Assembly (NCBI RefSeq): GCF_002127325.2
Contig: NC_035445.2
Coordinates: 81,772,383-81,836,382, forward strand
Length of the DNA stretch: 64,000 nucleotides
From: Helianthus annuus
Lineage: Eukaryota > Streptophyta > Magnoliopsida > Asterales > Asteraceae
Reading direction: 5' to 3'
Shown: positions 1 to 10,984 of the stretch, piece by piece
Position numbering within the stretch: the first letter of the stretch is position 1
How the letters are laid out: every line of letters starts with the position of its first letter
Translations under genes and position numbers: made by a program
The notes under the pieces: model-generated
The model's database searches: none
Seen by the model: only the letters and a program-made list of their open reading frames with translations
Told to the model about the DNA's origin: nothing

Positions 1-1
1 T

Positions 2-463
2 CAGCTTGCTCAATCTTCAACCGCCCAACAAGCGTGTCTTAAAGAGGCCGAGAGTGCCTTGGACCAGTCGAACGCGGAAATCGATAGCCTAACTAGCCGC
101 CTGGCTGGTTTGCAGGGTGATAGGAACTGGTTGATAACAAATGGCTTGGTTGGGGCTTTTGAGTATCTCCGCCAATCGGAGTCCTTTGTTACTCTTCTGG
201 ACCGCCTGTCTACTGCCGCTTATAAGTCAGGGCACCATGATGGCCTCTATGAGGGTTATTTTAGGTGCCAACAAACGGACAGGATCATTCTCGAGTTCAA
301 GGAGAATAGAGGCAAACTGACAGCGGAGATGGCAGATGCTCTTGAGGCAGCTTACAATGACCCGCTACCCGCGTATGCAGAGCTTGTTGATAAGGTGGCC
401 GAAGATGGCGTGGACTCCTTGCGCCAGATGCTGGATGTGGCGGAGGAATCTGGAGAGGAATGA
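2..463 (+). CDS. C-terminal part of the Tat opposite-strand accessory ORF
   Basis: The frame is open from the window edge and ends at a TGA; the start lies outside. The visible 153 residues begin with an Ala/Gln/Glu-rich stretch that looks coiled-coil and continue through GLVGAFEYLRQSESF and HHDGLYEGYFRC to an acidic tail ending EESGEE. It lies downstream of the Tat integrase and runs against it. Tat elements are known to carry additional ORFs between pol and the 3' LTR in antisense, often labelled putative gypsy-type transposase. That assignment rests on position and general similarity of the text, not on a database match. The protein's function is unknown. Unlike the neighbouring pol, this stretch has no internal stop. 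Confidence 0.5.
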   Translation, partial: QLAQSSTAQQACLKEAESALDQSNAEIDSLTSRLAGLQGDRNWLITNGLVGAFEYLRQSESFVTLLDRLSTAAYKSGHHDGLYEGYFRCQQTDRIILEFKENRGKLTAEMADALEAAYNDPLPAYAELVDKVAEDGVDSLRQMLDVAEESGEE

Positions 464-694
464 GTGTTTTTTATTTGTTAATCCCACTGTTCCTTAGATA
501 TTTTGTAAAAACACTGTTTGGTTTTGTTTGGGGTGCATGTAAGCACTCGATTTTTGTCAGACAATTAATGCAACTACCATCATGATAACACCGTCGTTAA
601 CTTAAGTGTGGCGATTTGACGTGCAATGATGCCATGCTCTTAATTTTGCTATCGTCACAGTTGTCAGCTCTCTTAATCCCCTATAAATTGTGTC

Positions 695-1189
695 ATGCTT
701 TTTCCAAATTTGGTAGCTGAAAAAATGGACCGAAAGTGCCGTAATTGGAAAATTTCCGACGTAGTTCGAAACCTAGATGCAGCGAAAGCTTTAGTCCGTC
801 TCCAGGATCCGGTGATGGAGAAGATGATCAGGGGTAAGAAAGCTAACTCCGGCGATACCATGCCTTGTGTAAACAGGTCTTGCAGAGGTATCGGAGATGA
901 CAGCCCTTCCCATGTTCAGGTTAAGGCTGACGTTGATGTGGCGTTCTTAACTACTGATACCTTGATGTAGGCATTTCCTCCTGAGTATAGACAACGATGT
1001 AGGACGGTGTACCAGCGACGCCGGTGTGGCCATCAATGTGTAAGCTCAGTTGGGGGTCAGAAGACACCAGCTTCTCCGGTTGATGAGGTGAATGTTGATG
1101 ACTTGATCGTCGATCCTCATCCCTTGGAGTATTATGGTGAGGCATTGCACACCCCTGCAGAGGTGTTAGCAATGTTTGCCGATATGTAG
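695..1189 (+). pseudogene. Unrecognised decayed ORF in the Tat 3' spacer
   Basis: A single frame runs from 695 to 1189 with one in-frame TAG at 968-970. The translated text (for example ISDVVRNLDAAKALVRLQD and HPLEYYGEALHTPAEV) resembles no family I know. It sits in the 1.17 kb gap between the accessory ORF stop (463) and the integrase stop (1633). The rest of that gap is AT-rich, with no other coding signal. It may be a downstream part of the accessory region or chance. Confidence 0.25.
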
Positions 1190-1632
1190 TATGGTAGAAC
1201 AGGTTCGTTTTTTGGTATTCCCATATGTTGGTGTTTAACAACAGGGACAGGTACTTGGTTTTGTAAGATAGTTGTATGTATTTATCACCAAAATACCTAT
1301 CTTTTTTAGTGGTTAATGTATCTATTACCAAGATACCCACTCTTAGCGCTGTATAGTTTTGATTACCTGACTTGTGTATGAAAAATATTTCATGTCAGAG
1401 ACATTTTTTACCGTTATGTGCAGTTTGAATGCGATGGTAATTTTTTTTTTTTCGTACCGTAATATGCAGTATAAATGCGATGGTAATTTTTAGTGTACAT
1501 GTAGATAACAAAAGGATATAAAGAGTAACTTTTATTAACTTAATGACTGAAAAGAAAAAGAGACATCGTTCCTGATGGATTACACTTTTTCATAAAAAGG
1601 AAACAGTCAAACCCGTCGTTAGGGGCGGGAGT

Positions 1633-2850
1633 CTACGTGTAACATTTCTTCAACTGAGCAGCGTTCCAGCTACGTGGAACCGCTGTGCCATCGAGCCTAG
1701 ATAGGCGGTAAGCCCCTTTGCCTAAGTCTTCTTGGATTATGCAGGGGCCTTCCCAGTTGGGTCCCAGCTTGCCTGAGGGTTCCGCTCTACTGGCCTCGTT
1801 ATCCCGCATTACATACTCGCCCGTCTTGAAAGTTTGCTGAGCCACGCATTGGTTATAGTACTTCTCTAAGGTTTTCTTGTATTTTGCCTCGTTGATGGCG
1901 GCTGCTTCGCGTCGTTCTTCCAGGAGGTCCAGGCCTTCCCGTAGGAGCCTGTCATTATCATCCTCAGTTGTTAGGCATCTAAGCGAAGGTAGCCCAACTT
2001 CCGCTGGTATCATGGCCTCTGCGCCATAGGTTAGGCCGAAGGGGGTTTCGTTGTTGCTTGTCTTGGGCATAGTTCGATGTGCCCAAAGGACGTTTGGAAA
2101 TTCTTCTACCCAAGAGCTTCCCTCATAGCCTAACCTTCTTTTAATTCCATCCAGCAGACTTCTATTGGCCCTCTCCACTTGGCCGTTTCCTTGGGGGTGT
2201 GCAACCGATGTAAAAATTTGTTGGATCTGAAGCTCCACGCACCAATCTTGTAGGACCTTATCTGTGAATTGTGTTCCATTGTCGCTTACAAGTTATAGCG
2301 GCAATCCAAACCGGCAGACTATATGTTCCCATAGGAATTTCTTGTCATTTTTAGCAGTTATCTTTGCCAAAGGCTTTGCTTCGACCCACTTGGTGAAATA
2401 GTCGATCGTCACAATTAAGTACTTTAGCTTTCCTGGGGCTAGCGGGAATGGTCCCACGATATCAACTGCCCATTTTTGAAAAGGCCTGGCCGTCGTAACG
2501 GGAATCAAGTTGTTTTTAGGGCGGAGTGTTTGTGGGGCAAATTTTTGACAGCTGCGGCATTTTCTGAGTTCGTCTACCGCGTCTTCATGCATCCCAGGCC
2601 AATAGTATCCAGCGTTTTGGATTTTAGCGACAACCGCCCGGGGTCCGGCATGAATGCCACATATACCGGCGTGTATTTCTTGGATCAAGTACTTGGCTTC
2701 CGCTGGGGATACACACCGTAATAGTGGTCCCAAATATGACTTCCTGTGTAAGACGCCGTTGTTTACCTCATATTGTAACGCCTTTGTTTGTATTTTCTGA
2801 GCGTCGCCTCTGGCGGAGGGTAATTCCCCATTTGTGAGGAATTTTAAGAT
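1633..2850 (-). pseudogene. Tat integrase (broken)
   Basis: This is the integrase that inserts retrotransposon cDNA into the chromosome. The zinc-binding HHCC region (HAGPRAVVAKI to CRSCQKFAP) is followed by the core with WAVDIVGPF, LVSDNGTQF and GQVERANRSLL, giving the D, D and E residues. The C-terminal domain ends in a natural stop at 1633 (AAQLKKCYT). A TAA around 2290 falls just before the second catalytic Asp, so the protein cannot be made in one piece. The frame upstream continues into the second RNase H. Confidence 0.85.
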
Positions 2851-3497
2851 GGGAGTGTACCAGCAGGGTTCTTCCGCTATGACGGCGGACACTTCCCAGG
2901 ACTCTATGGAAGGTGACTGTAGCGTTTCCACCTTCACTTCTTTTTCCATGCCAGAAGTAGCCAACTTGCTTAGGGCGTCTGCTATTTGATTTTTTCCTCG
3001 ATGGACGTGATTGAGTGTGACGTTGTCGAAAGAAGCTATGAGTTCCTCGGTTTTAGCCAAGTACTTTGCGATTGTCTCATCTTTGGCTTCGTAAGTATCA
3101 TTCACCTGGTTATTGACCAGTAAAGAGTCAACGTATGCATCGACCCTTGTTGCTCCATGAACTGGGCCATTCTCAGACCCGCTAACAGCGCTTCATACTC
3201 TGCTTCATTGTTGGAGCATTCAAAGTCAAACCGCATGGCGTACATCAATTTTATTTCATCCGGGCTTATTAGCATGAGGCCCGCCCCGGACCCTTTTCCA
3301 CTGGAAGACCCGTCCGTGTATAACTTCCAGGTCTGCCTGGCTGTGCTAGATTCGGGTATGTCATTGACCATAGGGTCTTGTATCACTTCTCCATCAGGAA
3401 TTTCATCTAAGAAATCGACGATTACTTGCCCCTTAATTGCTGTTCGTTTTCGATATTCAATGTCTAGGGCTCCCAGCTCAATCGCCCATTTGGCCAA
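2851..3497 (-). pseudogene. Tat second RNase H domain (aRNH), frameshifted
   Basis: A second RNase H downstream of the first is a hallmark of Tat elements. Seen here are LYTDGSSSGKGSG (first Asp), NNEAEYEALLAGLRMA (Glu) and, after a frame change near 3130, the tail HRGKNQIADALSKLA. The frame change separates 3102-3497 from the continuation that runs into the integrase at 2293-3105. Upstream text WAIELGALDIEYRKRTAIKG links it to the first RNase H. Confidence 0.8.
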
Positions 3498-4082
3498 TCT
3501 CCCAGAGATTTCTGGTTTGTGTAAGATTTGCTACAGGGGATAGTTTGTTAAGATTTGCACGCGGTGCCCTTAGAAGTATCTTCGGAGACGTAGGGTAGCG
3601 TGGACTAATGCAAGTACCCGTTTTTCAAGTGTTGGATACCGCGTTTCAGGTCCCGCTAGTACCCAGCTAATGTAATATATGGGCGTTTGTTTGCCATCCC
3701 TTTCGACCATGAGTACCGCGCTTACAGCGTTATGGGCTGCCGCCAGGTAAATCTTCAAAAGTTCCTATGGGTATGGCGCCGTCAACATAGGTAGCTTTTC
3801 AATGAACCGCTTCATGTCTTTCAAGGCTTCTTCTGCTTCACTGGTCCATTTGAAGTTTTTCTTGTTGAGACAATCTTTCAACGTTTTTATAAATGGCAAA
3901 GATCTCTCGGTGTCTCTTGTCAAGAACCTATTTATTACCACTAAACGCCCATTCAGTGCTTGTGCCTCTTTTAAAGTTCTAGGGGAGGGCATTCACGTTA
4001 TAGCGGCTATCTTTTCCGGGTTGGCTTTAAAGCCGTCCCGGGTGACCACTACCCCCAAGAACTTACCTTCTTCTATCCCGAA
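3498..4082 (-). pseudogene. Tat RNase H (first copy) with several stops
   Basis: This is the connection between RT and RNase H. Text includes GRLVVINRFLTRDTERSLPF, IYLAAAHNAVSAVLMVERD and ETRYPTLEKRVLALVHA. In-frame stops occur at about 4080, 3990, 3760, 3565 and 3530. The expected Asp of the first RNase H is replaced by an IYLAAA-type sequence; loss of catalytic residues in the first RNase H is a known feature of Tat elements. Confidence 0.75.
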
Positions 4083-4745
4083 TTAACACTTTTTGGGGTT
4101 GAGTTTAATGTTGTATTCTCTCAGCTTTTGAAAGGTTTCCTCGATGTCTTCGAGCATTTGTTTTTCCTCCCTGCTCTTGATCACTAGGTCATCGACATAT
4201 ACCTCCAAATTTCTGCCGATTTGCATCTCAAAGGCCTTGTCCATGAGGCGTTGATAAGTAGCCCCGTCATTGCGTAGACCAAAAGGCATTTTGGTGTAGC
4301 AAAAGATGCCTATATCGGTGTGAAACGACGTTTTTTCTTCGTCTTCTCTTGACATCTTGATCCGGTGGTAACCCTTATAGGCGTTTAAGAAACACTTGTA
4401 CCTAAAAGGGACCAAAGAGTCAACCTTGAAATCCATCTCGGGCAGTGGATAAGCATCTTTAGGGCAGGCCTTGTTTAAATCTGTGAAGTCAATGCACATC
4501 CGCCATGTGCCATCTGGTTTTTTGACCATAACGGGGTTTGATACCCATGTATGATATTTAGTTTCCCGGAGGATTCCAGCTTCGACCAATTTTCGTACTT
4601 CTTTTACTGCTGCGTCTTTTCGATCAGGGGCCGTGCTACGCTTTCCCTGGGATACTGGCTTGATGCCTGGGAGCGTGGCTAACCTGTGTTCCGCCTTATC
4701 CCGGGGTATCCCGGTCATATCAGAGTGTTCAAAGTCGAAGATATC
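4083..4745 (-). pseudogene. Tat reverse transcriptase, motif A Asp lost
   Basis: This RT domain would copy element RNA into cDNA. Seen in order: SNPVMVKKPDGTWRMCIDFTD, DLNKACPKDAYPLP, MPFGLRNDGATYQRLMD and the YVDD active site in EVYVDDLVIKSR. The motif A sequence reads FLNAYKGYH where the family has an Asp in place of Asn, so a catalytic metal ligand is missing. It ends at a TAA after LNPKKC. It shares one 670-codon frame with protease and the end of gag. Confidence 0.85.
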
Positions 4746-4899
4746 GGCGTTCCTCCTTAGCAACTGTTTCAAGTTGTTTTTAACTTCAGGAGAGAGGCCG
4801 TCTCCTATTGTAACTGTTTGTTCGCGGTGGCGTGTGCTCAGAACCCACCTTTCTGGACAGGTTGCACCTGTAGGTCCTTGCCGACATCTTTTGGTATCC

Positions 4900-5420
4900 A
4901 ATACTTCCCCAACCTTGTCCCGGTAGACTGTTGAAATCCCTCTTGGCATGGGGAACTTCATGAATCCTTGTGTCGTGGATACAATTGCGTCTAATTTCCC
5001 CAGAGTAAACCTTCCAATTCTTACATTGTGGTAGGATTCGGCACATACCACAAGGAAAGTGAGGAGTATGGTTCTTTCGTGAGGGGCAAGTCCAAATGTC
5101 ACCGGGAAGGTGATTTGGCCGATTGGATCAACCTTTTCTCCAGTGAACCCCTTTATGAGGGCGTGTATTGACTCGAGCAACTTTTTATCCTCTGGTTGCA
5201 TCCTGTTAAAACAATGCTCAAAAATTATGTCTCTAGAGCTCCCGATGTCTACCAGGATCCTTCTCATGTTGCAGTCGCCCACATCGGCGGATATGATGAG
5301 GGGGTCAACGGTAAGGTGTAAATCCTCAACCCGTGGTTCGACCGTCATGGTTGCCAGCATCCAGGGCTCGAGCGTGGATAAACTCCGTTTTGCTCCCTTT
5401 CCTTTATCGGCGTAAACCAT
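4900..5420 (-). pseudogene. Tat aspartic protease, active-site triad altered
   Basis: The retroviral-type protease that cuts the Gag-Pol polyprotein lies at residues 260-400 of the 670-codon frame. The active-site motif is VDIGSS (around 5249), where the family carries D-T-G or D-S-G. The Thr to Ile change fits a single C to T transition. Neighbouring text includes TLLTFLVVCAESYHNVRIGR. The domain is fused in frame to gag upstream and RT downstream. Confidence 0.75.
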
Positions 5421-7144
5421 GTTCAATTCCCGCTGTCTCTTGCCCGCCTCTTTGTTAGCGTCTTCCTTGTTAGGGGGCGGACCCTGCTTTATATCTCGAA
5501 CCAGGTGAGCCAGCTTACCCATCTTCACGTAGTATTCCATTTGCTTCTTCAACTGATAGCAATCGTTAGTATCATGGCCATTGCCCTTGTGATACTCACA
5601 GTATTTGCTGGTGTCTTTATTGGGCACGTCTTTCAATGGCTTGGAAGGGTTGAGCTTCAGGTTCTCAGAAGCCAGAATTTCTGTCGGCGTTTTACTCAGG
5701 TTAGGGTATTCAGACCTTGACTTGTAGGAGGATTCGTTTCTTGAATATGAGCTCCTGGACCTGTCATATCGTGAGTCTGACCTGTCACTTTTCTGGAACC
5801 TGTCTCCTCTGTTCTTGCCCTTAGAGTTTCGCTGCTCTCTATCGTCTTGGCTTTTTTGTGCTTCCTTTTTCCTGTTAGCAACGTGACTGGCCGCCACGGT
5901 CTTTTCTTGTGTGACATACACTTTGGCTATTCTTAGGATTTCATCTATGGTGGAGGGCACGCCATCCCTTCCACACAGTGTCCTTAACAGCTCGTCATCG
6001 TTTACTCCTTGTAGGAAAGCACCGCAGGCCAGATCATTTGTTATACCTGGGATCGCCAGGCTTTCTTTGTTGAATCTGACGGTGAAACTCTCCACCGTCT
6101 CATTAACTCGCTGACGAATATGGAGGAGTTCGTTTCGATCTTTTGTGTGTTGCCTTTGTTAAGTAAATTGTAGCTGGAACTTGGCTACTAAATCTTCAAA
6201 ACTGTCAATTTCCCTGATGGGCAGACTATCCCACCATACTCATGCCGCCCCTACCAGTGTTTGAATGAACATCTTGCACCAGAGAGGCATGGGCCAGCAG
6301 GCTACCTCTCCCGCGCTTTTGAACAAATTGAGGTGGTCATCAAGATCGCTCAAACCATCATATTTGCCCACTGTCTGGGGCATCTTAGGTTTCTACTTGA
6401 TCGGGGCTTCAACGATTCTTCTTGTAAATTTGAACCTGAAAGTAGCATCCGCAGGCTTGTAAGGCCTGGTAAGGTCGTCATCTTCCACATTGATGGGTTG
6501 TACTTGTTGAGTTGCCCCGCCCTGGCTTGTTCCCTGGGTAACCGGGGGTTGGGCTGTGGTGATGTTGAGCGTGGAGCTGGGACCCCCGTTTGGAGAGAAA
6601 CGAGGTCTTGATGTGTTTCCCCTGTCGTAAATTGGCTCCGCCGTAGGCGGGGATTGAACGTAAGTTGGTTGTGACGTTGGAAAAGACCACCAGGGTGGCA
6701 TGTAAGCCGCGTATGGCGGCTGCTGAGCATAACTTTGCGCTGTCATCTGAGGTGAGTACGCCTGGTTGTTGTAGGGGTAGGTATCCATAAGGAGGTGCAT
6801 AGTAATAACCCGGGAAATAAGCTTGATTCCCAGGTGTAACTGGAGCATTCATGATTCCAGCAGGCATGATTACTGGCTGATGGGGTGGCGTGGACAACGC
6901 TGCTATAAGCACCGTTGTATAAAGCGGTGACATAGCGTGCGTGATAGGCGGCTGATAATACTGGGCCATGCTCATCTGCTGTGTAATGTTGCCTGGACCG
7001 GGCGAATGTGATAACAGGCATGGTGCTGTGACATATAGTCTGTGCACTTGTCGTCGATGCTGGGGTAGAAACAATGGTGGTTGTTGTGGTTGGAGCAACC
7101 GGTCGTAGTTGCCAAGAGGTGTACGAGAGAGGGTCTACAACAGC
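5421..7144 (-). pseudogene. Tat gag, main part
   Basis: Gag is the structural capsid protein. The Pro/Gln/Tyr-rich N-terminal region (6393-7144) is followed by capsid text: KMPQTVGKYDGLSDLDDHLN, then VWWDSLPIREIDSFEDLVAK and SFTVRFNKESLAIPG. A Cys/His box (CEYHKGNGHDTNDC) lies near 5560-5600. In-frame stops at about 6395, 6210 and 6155 break it. Each can be explained by one C to T change (CAG, CGA or CAA to stop). The left TSD of element A (7140-7144) is the end of this piece. Confidence 0.8.
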
Positions 7145-8569
7145 TGTCACGGCCCCCGACCTAGTTTGACTCGTTTCAGGAGCCGCGGGACAGAAATCCC
7201 ATGGTAATTAGGCGACAGCGGAAGTCTTTTAAAACAGGATCTTTCAATATTTAAAACTGCCCGTTTACATAATTTAGAGATAAAACCCCGATAATTTACA
7301 ATCATTTGATTTCACTGGGAAATCTTTTATCTTACAAAACATGTTTCTTTATTTTATCATGAGCCACTTTCTTAAGCTTGTAGTGCTTCATGGCACTTTT
7401 TCCTGGATCATAACAGATCACCTGAAACATGTTTGAAAAAGGTTTTGTTAGCGGGAAATACTGAGTGGGTTCATTCAGGTTTTATAAAATGACCCTTAGT
7501 TATAAAATTACAGCATAAGAGTGATTACAATGGTTTATATCTTATTTTTATTTGGCGCCGTGTCACAATGGTGACATGTCACAATGGTGACGATGGTCAT
7601 ACCACTATTAGGTCAATGAACCCAAATAGTGATGATTATCCCTAGTAGGTCAATGAACCTAACTGGGAGAAAATTAGTAATGTGCACAATACCCCACTAG
7701 CAAGTGATTCAAGATAACCACGACTTAATCCCTGTAATTATAACTTTTGAAAAATAATTTTGAGTATTGTAAAACAGTTGATAAAAAGAGAATGACTCAC
7801 ATTGCAGATTTAAGGAGCAGAGTATAAGCCTACTGATTAGCCTTGATTAACCTAATTTAATTCACAATACATGCAGACGGGGTTAGTAACTAGTTACGAC
7901 AATTCACGAGATTAAACCCTCACAATGATTAACAAAGTGCAATACTTAACAATTCAGCGGATTCACAGCGAATGACGGAGTCTAGCCCGAGTTCGGACAA
8001 CACTCAAACATTCAAGTCGAAATCACGATGAATGACAAAGTATAAACTCAATTTGAGCAGCACTTAATCATACGTTGGATAGTTTCAATCGATCGGACGT
8101 TGAATCGTAATAGCGATCGAGTTATTACCCTGATTGCGGCAGCGATTTATGAATCGTGTGTGTTAATTGTGGTAAACAGAACGTAACTCAGCGCCTGAAA
8201 CGAATTTCTTCGTCGAACATACGCATAATATCAAGTGCCAATGTCTGCTATTTATACACAAAATTTGACAGGCTTACGGACCGTAAAGAATTTTTCTCTT
8301 ACGGTAAAGGACACCTGACCACTATAGGGTAGCCAGGTCTGGGACTAGCCTTGCTGAGTCAACTGTACGATCAATTTCATTTTCTACAGCAAATATTGAA
8401 GATAAATGTCTACCAGGGTTTATCCCCCCTGAGTTTTAGGGGCCCTGATCCTGATTCCGATTATTTTGAAAACTTTAGGGTTTGCGCAGAATCACTTGGG
8501 TGTCTTAATTAGGGTTTTCTTAATAGATAATTACCATACTAAGTATTAATTTTAGTGAGAGTTGTTACA
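7145..8569 (-). repeat. Element A 3' LTR
   Basis: This 1425-bp LTR runs from TGTCACGGCCCC to GTTGTTACA on the plus strand. It is a direct repeat of 13270-14698, differing by scattered substitutions and small indels. The first 100 bases differ at about six positions, later parts less. Confidence 0.93.
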
Positions 8570-9131
8570 TTCTCCCCACCTTAATAAAAATCTCGTCCTC
8601 GAGATTTACTGGAATAATTGAGGATACTTTCGCTTCTTTTCTGATTCCCGTTCCCAAGTGTATTAGGGTCCTATCTTTGAATCCCACTTTACTTGAACTA
8701 ACACTAATCGTTTGTGTTTTGAGAAATTTAATCTTTCTATCTTCTATCTGAAAAGGTTTATCTACAAATTTTAATTTTTCGTTTACCTTTATATCTTGGA
8801 GAGGTACTACCAAAGATTCGTCTGATAGACATTTCTTGAGATTGGATACATGAAATACATCATGTACTCCAGCTAACTTTCCTGGTAGTTGTAAACAATA
8901 AGCAACTGGTCCTATACGTTGGATCACTGGAAATGGTCCTACGTACCTTGGACTTAGCTTTCCTTTCTTACCGAATCTAACAACTCCTTTCCAAGGAGAT
9001 ATTTTCAATAGCATTTTGTCTCCAACTTGAAACTCCAACGGCTTTCGTCTATTATCTGTATAACTCTTCTGGCGATCTCTAGCCGTCTTCAGCCTTTCCT
9101 TCGTGATACTGAATATCATAGTCGGAGTCAC
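8565..9131 (-). pseudogene. Element A integrase C-terminus and chromodomain remnant
   Basis: The 188-codon frame contains KSYTDNRRKPLEFQVGDK, the GPF motif region (RYVGPFPVIQRIG), [10 protein letters not shown] and a chromodomain-like tail. The tail becomes unlike its relatives after KFLKTQTI, suggesting a frameshift. The stop falls five bases inside the LTR. Upstream the catalytic core of integrase is missing: the next pol sequence (about 9180) is RNase H. A deletion junction therefore lies near 9132-9180. Confidence 0.8.
8588..8607 (-). promoter_or_regulatory. Hairpin upstream of element A polypurine tract
   Basis: The arms AAATCTCG (8588-8595) and CGAGATTT (8600-8607) pair perfectly around a 4-nt loop (AGGA on the element strand). 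Eighteen bases separate it from the LTR. Those bases include the polypurine tract GGTGGGGAGAA. In this element the hairpin is still translated (LEDEI). Confidence 0.7.
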
Positions 9132-9179
9132 TTAGGATTTTCATCTATCTCCTTTGCCTCATGTTTAATTCTTTTTGCT

Positions 9180-10446
9180 CAAATATATATCTTAAATTCT
9201 TATGACCCGTATAGACAGTAAACTTACTTCCATACAGATAATGTCTCCAAATCTTAAGGGCAAAATTATGGCTCCTAATTCTAAGTCATGAGTGGTATAG
9301 CTTTCTTCGTGCTTTTTCAATTGCCTTGATGCATACGCAATTACCTTTTTGCGTTGCATTAACACACATCCAAATCCTAGCTTTAAGCATCACCATATAC
9401 TTTAAAATCTTCTGTTCCTTCTGGTAAGGCTAGGATTAGGGCATTTGTTAATTTATGCTTTAAGATCCTAAAGGCTTCTTCTTGTTTAGGTCCTCATTCA
9501 AACTTAACTGTTTTACAGGTTAGCTTAGTTAATGATATAGCTATCTTGAAAAAAATCCTTAATAAATCGTCTATAGTATCCGGCTAAACCTACAAAACTC
9601 CTAATTTCCATTGCGGATTGCGGAACCTTCCATTTGGAAATTGCTCCTATCTTATCAGGATCTACGTGAATACCGTCATGATTCACCATATGACCTAGAA
9701 ATTGTACTTCTAGCAGCCAAAGTTCACACTTCGAGAATTTGACTAAAAGCTTCTCTTTTCTTAACAAAGTTAAGAGTGCATGGAAGTGCTGATAATGTTT
9801 TTTCCTGACTTTTGGCATAAATAAGTATATCGTCGATGAAGATAATTACAAATTTATCCAAATATGGTTTACAGATCCTATTTATTTTGTCCATGAATGT
9901 TGCAAGTGCATTCGTTAATCCGAAGGGCATGATTGTAAACTTGTAATGACCATACCTAGTTCTGAAAGCAGTTTTAGGTATGTCTTCCTTTTGTACTTTT
10001 AATTGATGCTATCCGAAACGTAGTTATATCTTTAGAAAAATATCTAGCTCCTTGAGGTTGATTGAAAAGATCGTCAATCCTAGGTAATGGTATCGATTCT
10101 TAATTGTAACCTTATTCAATTCTCTATAATCAATACACATTCTCATCGAACCATCCTTTTTCTTAATAAACAACACTGGTGCCCCCTCACGGGGATAACT
10201 AGGTTGTATGAAACCTTTACTTAATAATTCATCTAATTGATTTTTCAGTTTTAATATTTCTGTGGGTGCTAACCGATAAGGTGCCTTGGCTATCGGTATA
10301 GTTTCTGGAATTAGATGAATCCTGAATTCTACCTCCCTATCTGGTGGTAACCCTGGTAATTCTTCTGAGAATACATCTGGGTATTCTGAAACTACAGAAA
10401 TTTCCTTAAGTTCTTTATCTTTAGTATTAATGATTACTGAAATCAT
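9180..10446 (-). pseudogene. Element A reverse transcriptase and RNase H, fragmented
   Basis: From right to left: linker and fingers ([40 protein letters not shown]), palm with MPFGLTNA and the FIDD active site (IIFIDDILIYAKS), thumb ([32 protein letters not shown]), then RNase H text ([15 protein letters not shown]) near 9200. Frameshifts at about 10090, 9970 and 9800 split it. No single frame covers the domain. Confidence 0.82.
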
Positions 10447-10649
10447 TTATACTATTCCTTGCTTTTGTTCATAATTAGCAACTTTCATTACTGATATAAA
10501 CTTTATGGGTTTACATGGCTTATCTCCTGTAATCATTATTACTTCTCCAGTGGGTGCACAAATTTTTTATGGAATTCTTATCACAAATAATTTAAGCATG
10601 GTTGTTTACTAACCAATCTATTCCTAACACATCATCAAATTCAACTAAT

Positions 10650-10900
10650 TTCATAGATAATGGGGTTGCAGAAATTTATGACTTAAAAGTTTTATTTCTA
10701 CATTTTACAGAACCTTATTTATTTTAACTGAATTCCCATCTGCCGTTTTTACTGTAGAAATTTGCCTAATGCTGGTTAAAGGTAAGTTAAGAGTTTGGCA
10801 GAATGAAATATTTATAAAACTTTGGTTTGCACCAGAGTCAAATAATACTTTTGTGTAAACGTTGTGAACTAAGAACGTACCAGCTATCACAACTGGAATG
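10650..10900 (-). pseudogene. Element A aspartic protease remnant
   Basis: The text VIAGTFLVHNVYTKVLFDSGANQSFINISF contains the DSGA active site of an aspartic protease. The downstream half breaks up after NSVKINKVL. It sits between the zinc knuckles of gag and RT as expected. Confidence 0.7.
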
Positions 10901-10984
10901 AGCTCTGCTTCCTGAGCAGTCAGTTGGAAGGCTCTTATATTCCTTTTTGCTTCTTCTGTAGGTTTGGCTTTATTGTTAGAGAGT

